Part shown: positions 1 through 11,403 of the stretch, one piece after another
How the letters are laid out: each line of letters opens with the position of its first letter
How positions within the stretch are numbered: position 1 is the first letter of the stretch
NCBI GenBank assembly: GCA_905178155.1
Contig: CAJINV010000002.1
Span: 11,844,591 to 11,908,590 of the forward strand
Direction of reading: 5' to 3'
DNA from: Amoebophrya sp. A120
Lineage: Eukaryota; Sar; Dinophyceae; Syndiniales; Amoebophryaceae
Length of the DNA stretch: 64,000 bases
Notes under the pieces: model-generated
Told to the model about the DNA's origin: nothing
What the model saw: the letters and a program-made list of their open reading frames with translations, nothing else
Databases searched by the model: none
Position numbers and translations under genes: made by a program

Positions 1-126
1 ATGTACATGTAACTGTAGTTTTCCGCTTATTCATTGCCTTGCCTCGCGTATTAGAAAGGTCCTGTTGATAATGGCCCTAGAGAAAAACTTCTACGAAAAT
101 ACGTACTAGCGATTGTTTGTAAAAGG

Positions 127-131
127 AAAAG
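127..131. repeat. Target site duplication of the copia element, left copy (AAAAG)
   Basis: AAAAG sits immediately before the left LTR and is repeated at 7422-7426 immediately after the right LTR. Five bases is the usual duplication made by copia integrases. Confidence 0.93.
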
Positions 132-533
132 TGTTAGAACCTAGGCGGTTACTACAATCAACGACGAAGAAACGCGGGCGGCGTGAACACTGGCCATCTT
201 AAATCTCAGCTAGAATCTAGGTGAGGCCCAGTGTTTCTTAGTCGCAATCAATAGTCAATTTGAACTAGCGTCACAGCCTGTAGGGAAAATTTAAAGGTTC
301 ACAAACACACACAAGCTCTCATGTCTCACGGTCTAAGACAGCCTCTAAATCAGATCGAGATTTTGTGGTCTTGATCATCACAAATTTTGAGCGCCATCGT
401 GATTCAAATTCGTGCGTCTTGATCTTCATCGTGATTCCAAAATTTACATCGTGACTCGCTTGAATGAGCATTCGACTTAGGTCGGTGGGAATTTTGCCAT
501 ATGATCCTAACGGATTTCATATCTTGGTCGACA
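132..533 (-). repeat. 3' LTR of the copia element (left copy)
   Basis: 402 bp, running from TGTTAGAACC to GGTCGACA on the + strand, so it has the usual TG...CA ends. It matches the right LTR over its full length with no indels seen. Confidence 0.95.
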
Positions 534-544
534 TTCCCCCTTCC
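534..544 (-). other. Polypurine tract
   Basis: On the minus strand GGAAGGGGGAA abuts the 3' LTR. This is the expected primer for plus-strand DNA synthesis. Confidence 0.8.
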
Positions 545-658
545 GAATGAACATTAAATCATCGAAATGAATCAGATGAGACGACTCTGCGTGAAATTCG
601 CATCAATCAATCTTAGAGATTAGTGAAGTCAACAAAGTGGGCTTTCGCAAATACTTCA

Positions 659-2400
659 TTAGCTTTTCGGGCGGGAGCTTTGAAGATTTGGATATACTTT
701 TCTCCTGGGAGTGGTTTTGTCAATCCATCCGCTAGATTGATATCTGTGTCTGTTTACATAGCACAAGTCTTTTGCGTAGTCTCGTACTAGGTGTAGTCGA
801 AGACTCATGTGCTTGGATCTTTTCGTGGCTATGGTTGTCTGACTCAACGCAAGCGCGGGCGTGTTGTCGTTGAAGATCAACGGTAGAGATCCTGACTCTT
901 GTTCTGAAAACCAGTTCAAATATCCTTGATCCATTGTCATCCTAACACAGTCATACATCGCGCAATGCTCGGCTTCCATTGTTGACCGAGCGACGTAGCT
1001 CGAATCGTATTGACGTTTCGACTTCCAGCAAATGGGAACTCCGCGGCGATATAAGATTGCTCCTGACGTGGATCGAAAACTTACAGAACATCCTGCAAAA
1101 TCTGCATCGCAGAAAGCTATAGTGTCTCTGTATTCCTTGTTTTCTAGCTCTGCGGCTTTTGTGTAAATTTCTTTGAACTTCTTCGCTTGCTGCTTGCTGT
1201 ATTCTAATCCTTGCGATTTGGTTCCTTTCAAATACGCTAGAATACGCTTGGCATCTTTTGCCGTTTGGTCGGTTGGACTAGCTACCTGCGTCGCTACTCT
1301 TTGTGCTGCGAATGCGATATCAGGCCGGGCGACGCAACTGATATACAACATTCCGCCTACTAGCGATCTTATCGGAAGTGTGGAATTCGACGGCGAGTCC
1401 AGGTCTGCGTGGGAATTTGGTAAACATGGGGAAACTGCTGCGCGGCAGTCCTTCATGTGAAATTTCTTAAGCAGTTTATCAATTGCGTCTTCGCAAGTGA
1501 TCTTCGTGGCCCTCTTCTTCGCGTCGAAGGTCAATTTTGCGCCGAGAAGGTCGCGGATCTCATTGCCTTCTCTGTCATATTCTGCGAGAATTTCTTTTCC
1601 TGGGAACTCTGCTAAAATTGCACTCATTTCTGCAGCGACAAGGTCATCGTCTTCGCCTGAGATAGTGTTGCCATCTACATAGACTGCTAGCCAGAGTTCT
1701 TGTTCTTTTGTTTCCCTGTTTGTCTTTTGCAAACTTCTTGAACAGACCTGGTTCGTGTTCGGATACAACCCAGCCTAACTTCTTGAGTTTGCCGGAATAT
1801 TCGCCATACCAGCGGCGTGGGCTGATCTTCAGACCGTATAACGACTTTAACAGCCTGACAACGTCGCCTTTTTCTTTGTTCTTGCTCCAGCTGTTGTGCT
1901 TGGGCAGGCGACATAACGCGATCTCGTCGCCTAGAGCTGCACGCACAAACGCATTTGAAGTATCGAACTGTCTAACTTTCCATCCGCGTGCTGCTGCTTC
2001 AACAAGTAGATTGATACCTGTTAGCGGCATGGCAGGCTCACAGTTGGGCTGTATATTTCCCCTTGAAGAGATAGCGTTTGCCTGTTTCCTAGTGCTACGG
2101 GGCGACACTTGTAGCGGCCGTCCCTCTTCTTCGTGTAGATGCATACCGTCGGGATAATTTCTAACTTATCACCCATCTCTTTGATGTCTTCTGCGGTTGC
2201 ATGCCTCCACGTATTTGCTTCTTCTAGCGCTAGGCGTTCTTTTGTATCTGACTCGATCCATTTGATTGCGTCAGGACTTTCCAGACACTTGGCCCAAGTG
2301 TGCTGCAGGCCAAAAAGGTAGGGAGTTTCGTCCTCCTCTAATTCGTGACGAATCTGGAATATAGCTTCTGCTTCTTTTTCAAATTCGTTCCATAGGTAGA
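659..2400 (-). pseudogene. copia reverse transcriptase and RNase H, frameshifted
   Basis: The 3' part of pol. Reading down from 2400, the first frame gives the start of the reverse transcriptase (YKCRPVALGN-like segment). The frame then shifts to 2144-1644, which carries the QFDTSNAF and LLKSLYGLK motifs. It shifts again to 1768-659, with the catalytic loop as YVDG where active copia enzymes have YVDD. The RNase H part follows, with FCDADFAG and STMEAEHCAMYD. A further shift near 755 displaces the usual last motif (LADGLTKPLP is visible in another frame). At least three frame changes make it non-functional. The family assignment is firm; the exact break positions are approximate. Confidence 0.9.
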
Positions 2401-4617
2401 TCTTTCAACAAATCAGATGACGACACAAGATTAACTTTTTGTCTTTTCTTTGCTCGAGGGCCACGACTTTGGCCTTTGTCGTTGCGTTCTTTGCGCTTCT
2501 TCTTGTCCTGCCCTCGGCCCTTCTTGCGAAGTTTCTTTCGTGTAGGTCCTTCAACGAGGATCCTAGGCGCTTCTTGTGTCTCGTTCTCTTTTTCATCAGC
2601 GTCAACTGTGTTAGACTTTCTTTTTCGATTTCCATTCTCAGCTTTCTCTTTCTGTTTCGGGGATTTTTCAGGCGCCTCATCTGAAAACAAATCGAGCCAA
2701 TCCTGATTAGGGTTTTGATTTTCCTCGCCCCCTTCCTCAGGTTGCTCACCCCCTTCGAAACTCTTGCCCTCGTCGTTTTCGACGGTTTCTTTTTCCTTCG
2801 AACTGCGTTTGTCCGCATCCTCTTCATCTTTCGAACGATCGGTCCTCGGAGCGTCCTGACCACGACTGCTTTGATCATGATCTACAGCGGGCACATTCGG
2901 CTCAACGAGCTGCGAACTATCACCCAGACGCGCCGGATTCGGAAAATCAATTAACAACTTGCCAGCGTCCGGCCTCAGATCATCTATCTTGCTGACCAGC
3001 ACTGATTCATCAAACTTGCAACACTTCACCTCGTGGACTCCGAAACGGATTTTGGAGCTTTTCTTACATCGACCATCTGCGGACCACATGCCTACCAGGT
3101 ATGTAGAATTTTCTTGGGCGTAGCCTAGAAAAATTCCACGGGTAAACCGGTCTTCAAGCTTCGACCTCTGTGAGTGATCCTTCGCGTATACCAAGCATCC
3201 GAAACGTCGGAAATACTTGATGGAAGGTTTTCTTTTGAAGCGTTTTCCAAATGGCGACTCGCCTCCTTTGGCTGTAGGGCGGGGCTCGGGCGAATATGTG
3301 GGAGAAAGTGCTGGCTGCATAACTCCACATACGCTTATCGACTCCGACCATCATTGCTCTTACTCCGTTCTGGTGAGTTTGGTTGTATCTTTCAACTTTT
3401 CCATTTTCTTGGGGCTCGTATGGAGCTGAATAGTCAGTATGAATCGGCGGGGACTGTTTCTGTGCTGTCTTTTTCCAAGTGCTACCTGGTTCCTTGAACT
3501 CTTTGGCGTTGTCGGATCTCACTCCTTTCGGTGGTCCCTCTTCATTTATCCAGACCTGCAGTTTTAATCCTGCTTCTGTTTTGCTCTTGCAGATGAAAGA
3601 ACGAGGCCAGCTGGTTGCTTGATCGATGGCATTTAAAGCCCATCTTTGCGACCAGTAGTCAGGTTCCCACGGTCCAGTGAAGTCAAAATCGACTTGGTCA
3701 CTGAATTTTTCAACTTTGTAGCATTCTTTCTTCGCTTTTGCATGTTGCGCGCCTTTGCTTTTCGCGAGATCGCAGGCAGGGCATCGGACTACTATTCCTG
3801 GTAGACTACGATGTCCAGCACGCTGATGGTCAAGAAGCATTTTCTCTGCCTTTGTCATCATAGTGGATTCTGTCCCGATCTCTTCGCACAACAAACCTCG
3901 TTCGCCTGGATCTTCATTGAACCCAAGTGCCACAGCGGGCAGCTTGGTTCCGATCCCTTTGTGAAGAAAAGTTCTCTTTCCTGTTTTCCTACTTTGCAAG
4001 TAGTTGCCCCCCTCGTCGAAAACAACTGTGTAGCCTTCTTTCTTAAGTTGTTCGACACTGAGCAGGAGGGTCTGTGGAAGGAATGGATGGAATGTTGCAC
4101 GTTTGCAACCAAGTGCGTTTGGTTTCAATGTGCCAAAATATCCAGGGCCATCCAACTCTTTTCCGTCTGCTACAGTTATTCGCACTGGATTACTGTCGTC
4201 CCAAGATTCGAAAGTCTCTGGTCGGCCCGACATGTGACTTGTTGCGCCACTGTCGCAAATTGCATCATCGACACAATTAAAAGCTGTTTCATGATTTCGG
4301 TGCTGCTCGTCCTTTTCATTCCGATGAGCATCGTTCGCCTCACGCACCTTCCTCAATGCTGATTCGCGAACGCTGTAGAGGTGTGCTAGCTTTCTTGCTG
4401 TGTACTCGGGCGAATGATTTTGCTCGCTTTCTTTTGCTACGATCGAAGACACTGCGTCTTGTGACAGATTGCATTTTTCAACTCGTTCGGCTTTGGACGC
4501 ATCCGAGACATGAGATCGAGGAAGTAAAATCTTGCGGATTTCGCGATCGGTCGACTCAAGAGCCTGGACTTGTTGTGTCAAATTTGCCATCTCTGGAGTT
4601 GCAAATTGCTCAAGCAA
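2379..4617 (-). pseudogene. copia protease and integrase, frameshifted
   Basis: The middle of pol. The 4617-3154 frame has the aspartic protease motif CDSGATSHM. It then has an integrase zinc-binding region (HQRAGH, CPAC) and the three catalytic acidic residues in VDFDFTGPW, RSDNAKEF and ENGKVERYNQT. Near 3300 the coding frame shifts to 3320-2379, which continues with FRRFGCLVYAKD, typical of the copia integrase C-terminal region, and then a long K/E-rich linker. Another frame change near 4610 cuts off the pol N-terminus, whose short reading lies at about 4610-4731. The interval up to gag (to about 5015) has no long frame. Confidence 0.92.
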
Positions 4618-5015
4618 GCTCCAGCTCTGCTCTTTTTCGTTTTCCTTTCAGCTGTCTCGTTGGACCAGCTGCATCATTGGTACAAGTTTCATCTTCATTC
4701 TTATCGAGATTCGAGAATAAATCAGCCATGTCGATTAATGATAAAGAATCTGGATTGAAGATATCAGCCTTGCTGTCGAACACACATTCATCTTTTTCAA
4801 ACAGACTCGCGGTCGCTGGTGGATCATCGCCAGGTGGTTGCGCTTTTTGTGGGGCGGGGGTTCTTTTGGGGGGGTATTTTTGTTAAAGTTCTAGTTGAAA
4901 AACATCGAGAATAATTCGTATTATAACGTCGAGTTTTCGTCAGCCGTAAGAGTAGTTTTCTTACTTTGTGTAGTTTGTGTAACAAGCTACTTCTCTTCGA
5001 GACACCATCTAAGAC

Positions 5016-6287
5016 TCAGTATTTCTTCCCCTTCTTTCCTTTTCCCTTCTTGCCACCACCCTTAGTCTTTTCGTTGCCCTTGCGAACAGTATTCGTGTTG
5101 TTACCCTTGCCGGAGCTTTTGTTGGAAGATTTGTCATTGACCTTATTGCCGTTTTTGTGCCAGCAATCCTTGGTGTTATGTGATTCCGAATTGCAATTCG
5201 AACACCACTTGGAATCTCCTGCGTAATTTGCCGCATGACTGTCGTCATTACCACCAGCAGTGTGTTTCTGGGTCAAGTTCGGACTTTGCGCGATCAGATT
5301 CGCAGCGGCTTGCTGGATCAGACTCGGCATCTCTTTCTTCAACATATTGGAAAGCATCTGCTTCTCGCGATTCTTCTGAACGTGATCCGGGCGTGGGCCA
5401 TGCTGGTTGTGAGCATTCTGGTTGCGGACCAGATTAGCTCTGTGCTTCGTGGTCTCTCCGTTGCTAGACAGAGCGCGCTCTTCCTCGACCATGTGACTCT
5501 TCGTTTTTTTCGAAACTAGATCCATTAGCCAAGGCACGCTTGTTGCATTCATCGAATTCCTCGCGCATGTTCCCGAAGATACAGTGATAGCGTAACTCGT
5601 CAAAGCAGTAACTTTCGCACCCAGTTTGAAGCTCCAGAAGTTTCTCTGTTTGTCAGTGTGTTCTTCCAAGGTTTCATCATCGCCCTGCTTGTTGTTGAAA
5701 TATTCCTTAATCAACATACGGCGGGCGCCGGCGGTCTGTGGGATAGCCTTTTCCTTGATCTGAATTAACAACCAGACTACACACGCGTCAGCCCCGGGCT
5801 CTTCCTGAATTTCCTGCGCTTTGCCTCGGGCTTTTCCGGTTAAGGATTTGAATGCTGTGCCATACAACTTCGCGTAGGAGGAGCGGGCATCGGGTGTGTA
5901 AGTGGGCCAGAAGTCGTTTTCGTCTTTGCCGTCAGCAATCCACTGGTCACGGGCTAACTGATCAACCTGATCCCACTTGTCCATGGTGACTTTTCCTTCT
6001 AAGTCCTCTCTGAACTACTGGGGACCGATGTTCAACGAGAACGCCTGAGCGATCACGCTACCCTTGAACGTCTGGAAGTCCTTTCCAGTTTCTCCTTCGT
6101 GTTCCGCGTCATACAGCATTCCGACGGTGCCGGAAGTGCTCGGACGATGGTCATCACCTGGCGCCCCCATCTTTTCACGATGAGCACGCGCGTCGCGGTT
6201 GTGTCGTCTGTTGTACTCGGTACACGCGTAGGCGGCTACCTGTACAAAAAATTTGCAGTCGAATTCAGATGGTATCCAGCATGTCAA
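5016..6287 (-). pseudogene. copia gag with one in-frame stop
   Basis: Two readings in the same frame, 6287-6015 and 5984-5016, are separated by a single TAG at 6017-6015 and about ten sense codons. Together they would be about 424 codons. The second part carries a retroviral-type zinc knuckle, CSNCNSESHNTKDC (CX2CX4HX4C), and ends in a lysine/glycine-rich tail, as expected for a nucleic-acid-binding capsid protein. Either the TAG is a disabling mutation or translation starts at the methionine at 5984 and the upstream part is leader. The frameshifts in pol favour decay. Confidence 0.8.
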
Positions 6288-7019
6288 GTGCGATCATCTT
6301 GTTGAATTCACGACGCAACTACAGACAAAATCAGAATTACATTTAGACTGTTATTTTCAAAAACAGACGAAATTCAGCACCTTTTTCGTGACCTGCTGTC
6401 GGGTCCTTGCTCTTGTACCGGCTTGCTGCTCGGTACGTAAATCCGCCGCCCAAAACTGTAATAGTTTTTGTTGGCGAGGATTAGCATGCGACTTTTGTGT
6501 TGCGCCATGCGTGTCCGCATTCAAAATTTCCAATGATTTTTGAAAAACAGACCGAAAATAAGTACAATTTTAGTACCTGTCTTGTTCCTCGCTCGGTGCT
6601 TCGGCAAAGGTTACGGGCTTCGTAGCGCGCACCTTTGGTCGCTTTGTCTCTCTTGCACCTGTGTAGGTGTATTATTGCAAATTCTCTTTTACTTTCAAAC
6701 AGCCTCTGACCGTGTATCAACAATTGATATCACAGCAGCAAATCACCAATGTTGGTTGATTTGAACTCGGTGGCTGGGGGTTATTTTGCTGAAGAATTTT
6801 AATTCAAATTCAAGCAAAGTTTTACTTTAAATCTCCAGCCAAAAATTCAAAATTCTCTCTCTCTTTGTACCTTCCTGCGGCTTTTGGTGTGGCTGTCTTT
6901 TTGTTTCTGGCCCTGTCTTGGCGTGGTTGTATTTTTGCGGGGGGACCAGTCTTGGTAGTTGTTGTCGTGTTGGCACTGGTCGTGTCTTGGTGTCAGCGCT
7001 CAAGGCTGTGCCGTTAGAA
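6288..7019 (-). other. copia 5' leader between LTR and gag
   Basis: About 730 bp between the 5' LTR and the first gag reading. No long open frame and no internal repeat was seen. The sequence next to the LTR (TTCTAACGGCAC on the minus strand) should hold the primer binding site, but I did not recognise a matching tRNA. Confidence 0.6.
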
Positions 7020-7421
7020 TGTTAGAACCTAGGCGGTTACTACAATCAACGACGAAGAAACGCGGGCGGCGTGAACACTGGCCATCTTAAATCTCAGTTA
7101 GGATCTAGGTGAGATTCAGTGTTTCTTAGTCGCAATCAATAGTCAATTTGAACTAGCGTCACAGCCTGTAGGGAAAATGTAAAGGTTCACAAACACACAC
7201 AAATTTTCATGTCTCACGGTCTAAAACAGCCTCTAAATCAGATCAAGATTTTGTGGTCTTGATCATCACAAATTTTGAGCACCATCGTGATTCAAATTCG
7301 TACGTCTTGATCTTCGTCGTGCTTCCAAAATTTACATCGTGACTTGCATGAGTGAGCATTCGATTTAGGTCGGTGGGAGTTTTGCCATATGATCCTAACG
7401 GATTTCATATCTTGGTCTACA
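7020..7421 (-). repeat. 5' LTR of the copia element (right copy)
   Basis: 402 bp, TGTTAGAACC to GGTCTACA. As the element reads on the minus strand, this copy would hold the promoter that drives gag. The last bases of this LTR, and the 250 bp after it, lie just upstream of the exon that starts at 7677. Confidence 0.95.
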
Positions 7422-7426
7422 AAAAG
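7422..7426. repeat. Target site duplication of the copia element, right copy (AAAAG)
   Basis: Same five bases as 127-131. Joining the two flanks gives the pre-insertion site, GTAAAAGGAAAAGGCAATA. Confidence 0.93.
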
Positions 7427-7676
7427 GCAATAACCGGAAACGAAGCAGAAACACCGCGGAGCACCAACAGGAAAGATGCTGAAAAGTTCGGGTGTTATTT
7501 GTACGGCACGAAGTGCGCAGTAGAAGATAGAAGGTTCAACAGAGGCAGCCTTGTGTTACTGTTCTTATGGCGAGATTCTTCCATGCTATTTGGCAGCAAC
7601 GATACTGTAACACCGTAAACCTAGACTAGTAATTCTTCCGTGCTAGTGCTACTTACCAAAGATTTTCTCCTTTCAG

Positions 7677-8999
7677 TTTGGTTTTCGAGCGACCAAGAAA
7701 GAGTTATGTGTCCTTGATGCACAGCGTACGGAACAAGGAAGATCAGAAGGACCTCAACGTGCGTTCGTCATGGTTGTGGTTTACTTCCCGGATGAGATCC
7801 GGGCTTGCATTCTTTCCTTCTTGGTTCCTTTTGCAAACCTGGCCGAGAAGTTGCGTCAAGCCGAGCAGCGAGCGATAAAACGGAGCGCGCCTGGAGACGT
7901 GGTGACGTATGTGCGCGGCATCCACGCAGACCTCGCCCGCCTTGTCCTGTACGTGCTGAGCAACAAGCCGTTTGTCGTGACCAGAGCGTACGACCTGGTT
8001 CCCGTTCCCAGCTGCAGTGATACGAAGTCCGAGACAGAACTGCGCCGAGCGCTGCTGGAAGATGTGCAAGTCGTTCATCATGACAAACAGGCTTGCACTG
8101 TTGAAACCGCAAGCACAAAGCGCTACGGAGTAAGCCGGGACGGAGACGCACATGCTGATTCGCGGAGTGACACGAGGACCAAAGCAGAGGCGCCGTCACC
8201 GCACGGCACGCGACCAGGGGAAAAAGACGTGCACTCAATAGTGCCCTCGGACGGTTCGTCGGGGTCCCCAGCTACGACCGAAAACTGCGGAACGCTTAAC
8301 CCGGACGAAGATGATGCGATTTTTGTCAAGCATCCAGCGACTGAGGGCACGACGGCGACGGTTCCCTCCCTCGATGCCCTAGCGGAGGCCTTGGAGGCCT
8401 CTGACGCGTTCTTGCGGTATCACACGGAGATACCAAAGCTGTGCTCAAGCATTTCAAACCACGCGGGGGAGCTTTTGAAGTACGACCTCTATCAAGCGGG
8501 CAGGGTTGGCGCCGCACGATTGGCACGCCGGCTTTCACCCGCCGGTGCGCGAGCGGACAGCGAAGACGCAGCGCATGCTCGAGGTTCGCAGTCTGCTACC
8601 GGCGCGGCGCCAGATTCGGGACGCCAGCTCGAGACGCGACAGGCAGATGCGATGTCCCCGAGATCTTTGGCATCGCTAGAGGAACAGCACCAAGACACCG
8701 CAACTTGCTTGTGGAGGATTGACGAGAATGTTCCGGAGCTTGTTCCTCTCGCGTCTGCGGCGCGCCGGATCGCGAGGCACCAGCGCATGCTGTCCTCGAA
8801 GCGCGTCCGAGATCTGTGTGCAGGGGTGCTTCGACTGCTTGGTGGCGGGGATGAAAGTGCAAGCAGTACTACCAGTATCAAAAACGCGGAGGATCACAAG
8901 ACAGAATGCGGCGGCAATACGAAGGTCCGGAGTGTGATTGATGCATCAGGATGTGCAATTGAGACGAAGTTGTCGGATCCGATGGATATTGAGAACTAG
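7677..8999 (+). CDS. Unrecognised protein, 3' exon of a gene disrupted upstream by the copia insertion
   Basis: An open frame of 441 codons runs from just after a strong acceptor (CTCCTTTCAG at 7667-7676) to the TAG ending at 8999. The first methionine is at 7770, but the 31 codons before it are open, in frame and protein-like. The simplest model is therefore an internal exon, with earlier exons upstream. The first ~110 residues are mixed helical, with a hydrophobic stretch (CILSFLVPF). The rest is Ser/Ala/Thr/Asp-rich, with a short helical part near FLRYHTEIPKLC and a basic end. I do not recognise the family. The 5' part may lie beyond the retrotransposon, in which case the element sits in an intron or in the promoter. 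Confidence 0.6.
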   Translation, partial: FGFRATKKELCVLDAQRTEQGRSEGPQRAFVMVVVYFPDEIRACILSFLVPFANLAEKLRQAEQRAIKRSAPGDVVTYVRGIHADLARLVLYVLSNKPFVVTRAYDLVPVPSCSDTKSETELRRALLEDVQVVHHDKQACTVETASTKRYGVSRDGDAHADSRSDTRTKAEAPSPHGTRPGEKDVHSIVPSDGSSGSPATTENCGTLNPDEDDAIFVKHPATEGTTATVPSLDALAEALEASDAFLRYHTEIPKLCSSISNHAGELLKYDLYQAGRVGAARLARRLSPAGARADSEDAAHARGSQSATGAAPDSGRQLETRQADAMSPRSLASLEEQHQDTATCLWRIDENVPELVPLASAARRIARHQRMLSSKRVRDLCAGVLRLLGGGDESASSTTSIKNAEDHKTECGGNTKVRSVIDASGCAIETKLSDPMDIEN

Positions 9000-9295
9000 T
9001 TTGTCGCCTTTATTGGGCGCGCGTTTGGCTTGTTGCGTGCTGAACAACAATGCTACGAGGAAAGAACTTCTGTGAATAATTATTGCGTGCTTCAACAGGA
9101 TTGGAAACCCTTGCGTAAATAATCACTGAGCTGTTCCGTGCCCGCTATTCGAAGTCGGGGGCTTGAAAGTCAGCTTTGGGTTGTACTTACTTCTTTGCAG
9201 GGCAGCAAAACTATCCAACAGCTGTGGCTGTGGAGATTGAACAGACGCAAAGAGCGCATCTTTCGCCGATGTGATAGGAGGAGACAGTCAGAAGT

Positions 9296-10588
9296 ATGAG
9301 AAGTTTCCCATCGATTCAGATCTGTACGGCCCAATACAGTGTTTTCGTTCAACTTGTTCTCCAACTTTCTCTGGTTTTCGACGTCATGGCATCTTCGTCT
9401 TCTACGTCGCCTTCCTTGCTGCAACGGGGGAGGCTCTTCCGCAAGGAAGTTTTTCTTGACCCGGAGCAGCAAATTGCACCAGCCGAGGGTGGCAGTGCAG
9501 TCTACTTCGTCGAGCCCTTGCACGAAAACATGGGTTTAGAAATCGAGCGGCTGGCGTGCCTGGTAAACGAAGCCTACGAATATGGGGAGCGCGGGATGTG
9601 GAAGTCTGGCTGGTCTGGCCGCACGTCGGCGCGTGACCTTCGCGAGAAGTTGCAGAGGGGGCAACTATTAGGGCTCTTCGTCAGTGGTCGTGCGCCAGGG
9701 TCTCGAAGAAGGAAATCGCGGCTACAAACAGCAGAACATCAGGGTGTGTCTGCGGAGGAGCAAGTGACGCGGAGAACTGAAGATGAGAGCTCTTGCACGG
9801 CCAGGGATGATGATCTAGCGGAAGGGCATAAGACCACGACAATACGACCCGAGCTGATTGGTCAGGTGTTTGTGGACGTGGATTTCGCGCCGGACACAGC
9901 CGAATTCGGTATGTTGGCATTGCGCAGCGACTACCGTCAGCAGGGCCGGGGAATGGAGTTTCAGAGCGACCCCGTCCCTGCGAGGCCCAAGGGCTTGGCG
10001 CGCGCCCTCGTGAGCGCCGCGGAAGAGTACGCGAAAGAGCGAAGGCCGGGCCTGCAACTCATGCGCTGCGGTATCCTCCTCAACAAAAAGATCGCGTCCC
10101 CAAAGCTCCAGCGATTCCTTAAGAGCGATACGTAGCCGCCTCGTGTGTTGTGTGAGCCTGTTAGGTAATCGTGGCAGACTATTTTTGTATTTCTGACCGT
10201 GTACAATTTCAATTTACCTCTACGGAGTCCGTCCTCGCGCGTACGAGGATTAGTAAAAGGTAGCTTCGCGATCGTGCATGGATCTGAGGTGCCCGCTCTA
10301 ATAACAGTTCAAGTTTTTTGTACTCAGGGCCCCAAGCAAAGGCATCCATCTGACGCTACGGATTGGGTCTGATTATTTTTGCTCAGGAGACGCGAGCTGT
10401 TGGAGCCCGCCGATTACGAGCATCCGGTAAAGAGACGGCTGCATTCCTGGTATACGAGTATGGGGTACCTTCCGCAACCTGGGGATTGCTTTGAGTCTTT
10501 CTTTGTGCCGACCTTTCCACACATCGCGGGTCAGTTGGCGGGAATATGCAAGATTACAGTATACTTGAAGTCGCTTCTCGATGAATGA
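9296..10588 (+). CDS. GNAT-family N-acetyltransferase
   Basis: Two exons, 9296 (or the methionine at 9386) to 10131 and 10387-10588. They are joined by a GT-AG intron (AC|GTAGCC, GCTCAG|GAG) that keeps the frame. The product is about 346 residues, or 316 from the inner methionine. Strand and helix order fits the GNAT fold: LIGQVFVDVDF, then EFGMLALRSDYRQQGRG (the acetyl-CoA-binding R/Q-x-x-G-x-G/A turn), then an LVSAAEEYAKE helix. The second exon adds the C-terminal RLHSWYTSMGY seen in many GNAT enzymes. Substrate unknown. A ~60-residue polar insert precedes the core. The longer start would add a hydrophobic leader, and the sequence does not decide between the two. Confidence 0.75.
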
Positions 10589-11403
10589 TTGGAACGAGAG
10601 TTCTTTCACCAAAGCGTAAAGGGTTTGATTGGTACTACGTACGAGACTAATGTTACATGTGAAATAAATGCATCAAACCAGCTGCATCATGACCAAATAG
10701 TACCCTCGTTTTTATTTGCTTCATCGGGTCTTGTAGATGGGCGCACCAAACAGGATGTGGTAGAAGCGTTCTAGATTGCATTTTAGAAGCGATCTCGTTT
10801 TTGCAGAGAAAAGTGAAAGCGCATCGCTACGTTCATTTCGATGATATCGTGCGCCTTTTCATCGAAGGCAAAACGAAAACAATAACAGAAAAATAAGAAC
10901 CAAAAGTCGGCGATCTTCGTTTTTTTTTCGTGCATCGGACAAAACAATCGGTATACCGTACACGACACAATACCACAACACTGCTCGTGTTGCTTCGGTT
11001 TTTTTTGATAGATTGCCCAATCTTCATGCTGGTTGTCGTCACTGACTGGCGCCGAGTTTGTCAAAGCCACTTTCTCCATCTGCTTTTTCGGAACAAACCA
11101 ACTACCAGACACACATCATACATAGTATCCCATCCCAAACCCATTTAAGTAGTTTTCAATCGCCTCCGTCCCCTGGAAGTAGCGCTTTTACTATTTTTCT
11201 GCCCTCTTTTGACACCTTGGCCTTTCCTCCACGCCCTATTTCTTTCCTTCCGTATTCATTGACGGTTGGGTTCGTTCTTCTTGCGCACGGTGTACCCCAC
11301 CAGGAAATCTTTGCAAGTACTTACATTGCTATTGCTTCTGGAAGAGCCACGCTTGCTCTATTTATCCAGTATACGACATCCTTAACCCCGAACCCGAAGC
11401 AGT
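10589..11403. other. Intergenic region, no supported gene
   Basis: 815 bp. A 109-codon minus-strand frame (10783-11112) and a plus frame (11058-11630) both occur, but neither has splice signals or recognisable content. A pyrimidine-rich stretch precedes the gene at 11404. Confidence 0.5.

Larger units (their letters stand above)
132..7421 (-). mobile_element. Ty1/copia-type LTR retrotransposon, decayed
   Basis: A complete but dead LTR retrotransposon lying on the minus strand. Two 402-bp LTRs bound it, flanked by a 5-bp duplication AAAAG at 127-131 and 7422-7426. Read on the minus strand the order is LTR, leader, gag with a zinc knuckle, protease, integrase, reverse transcriptase, RNase H, polypurine tract, LTR. 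Integrase before reverse transcriptase is the Ty1/copia order. The pol frame is broken at several points and gag has an in-frame stop, so it cannot encode its own machinery. By eye the LTRs differ at about 20 of 402 positions, mostly transitions, so the insertion is not recent. I could not identify the primer binding site next to the right LTR. Confidence 0.95.

Noticed and set aside
7352-7618. 88-codon plus-strand frame after the copia element
   Set aside because: Its first third is LTR sequence read in a non-coding frame, and the rest has no motif or donor.
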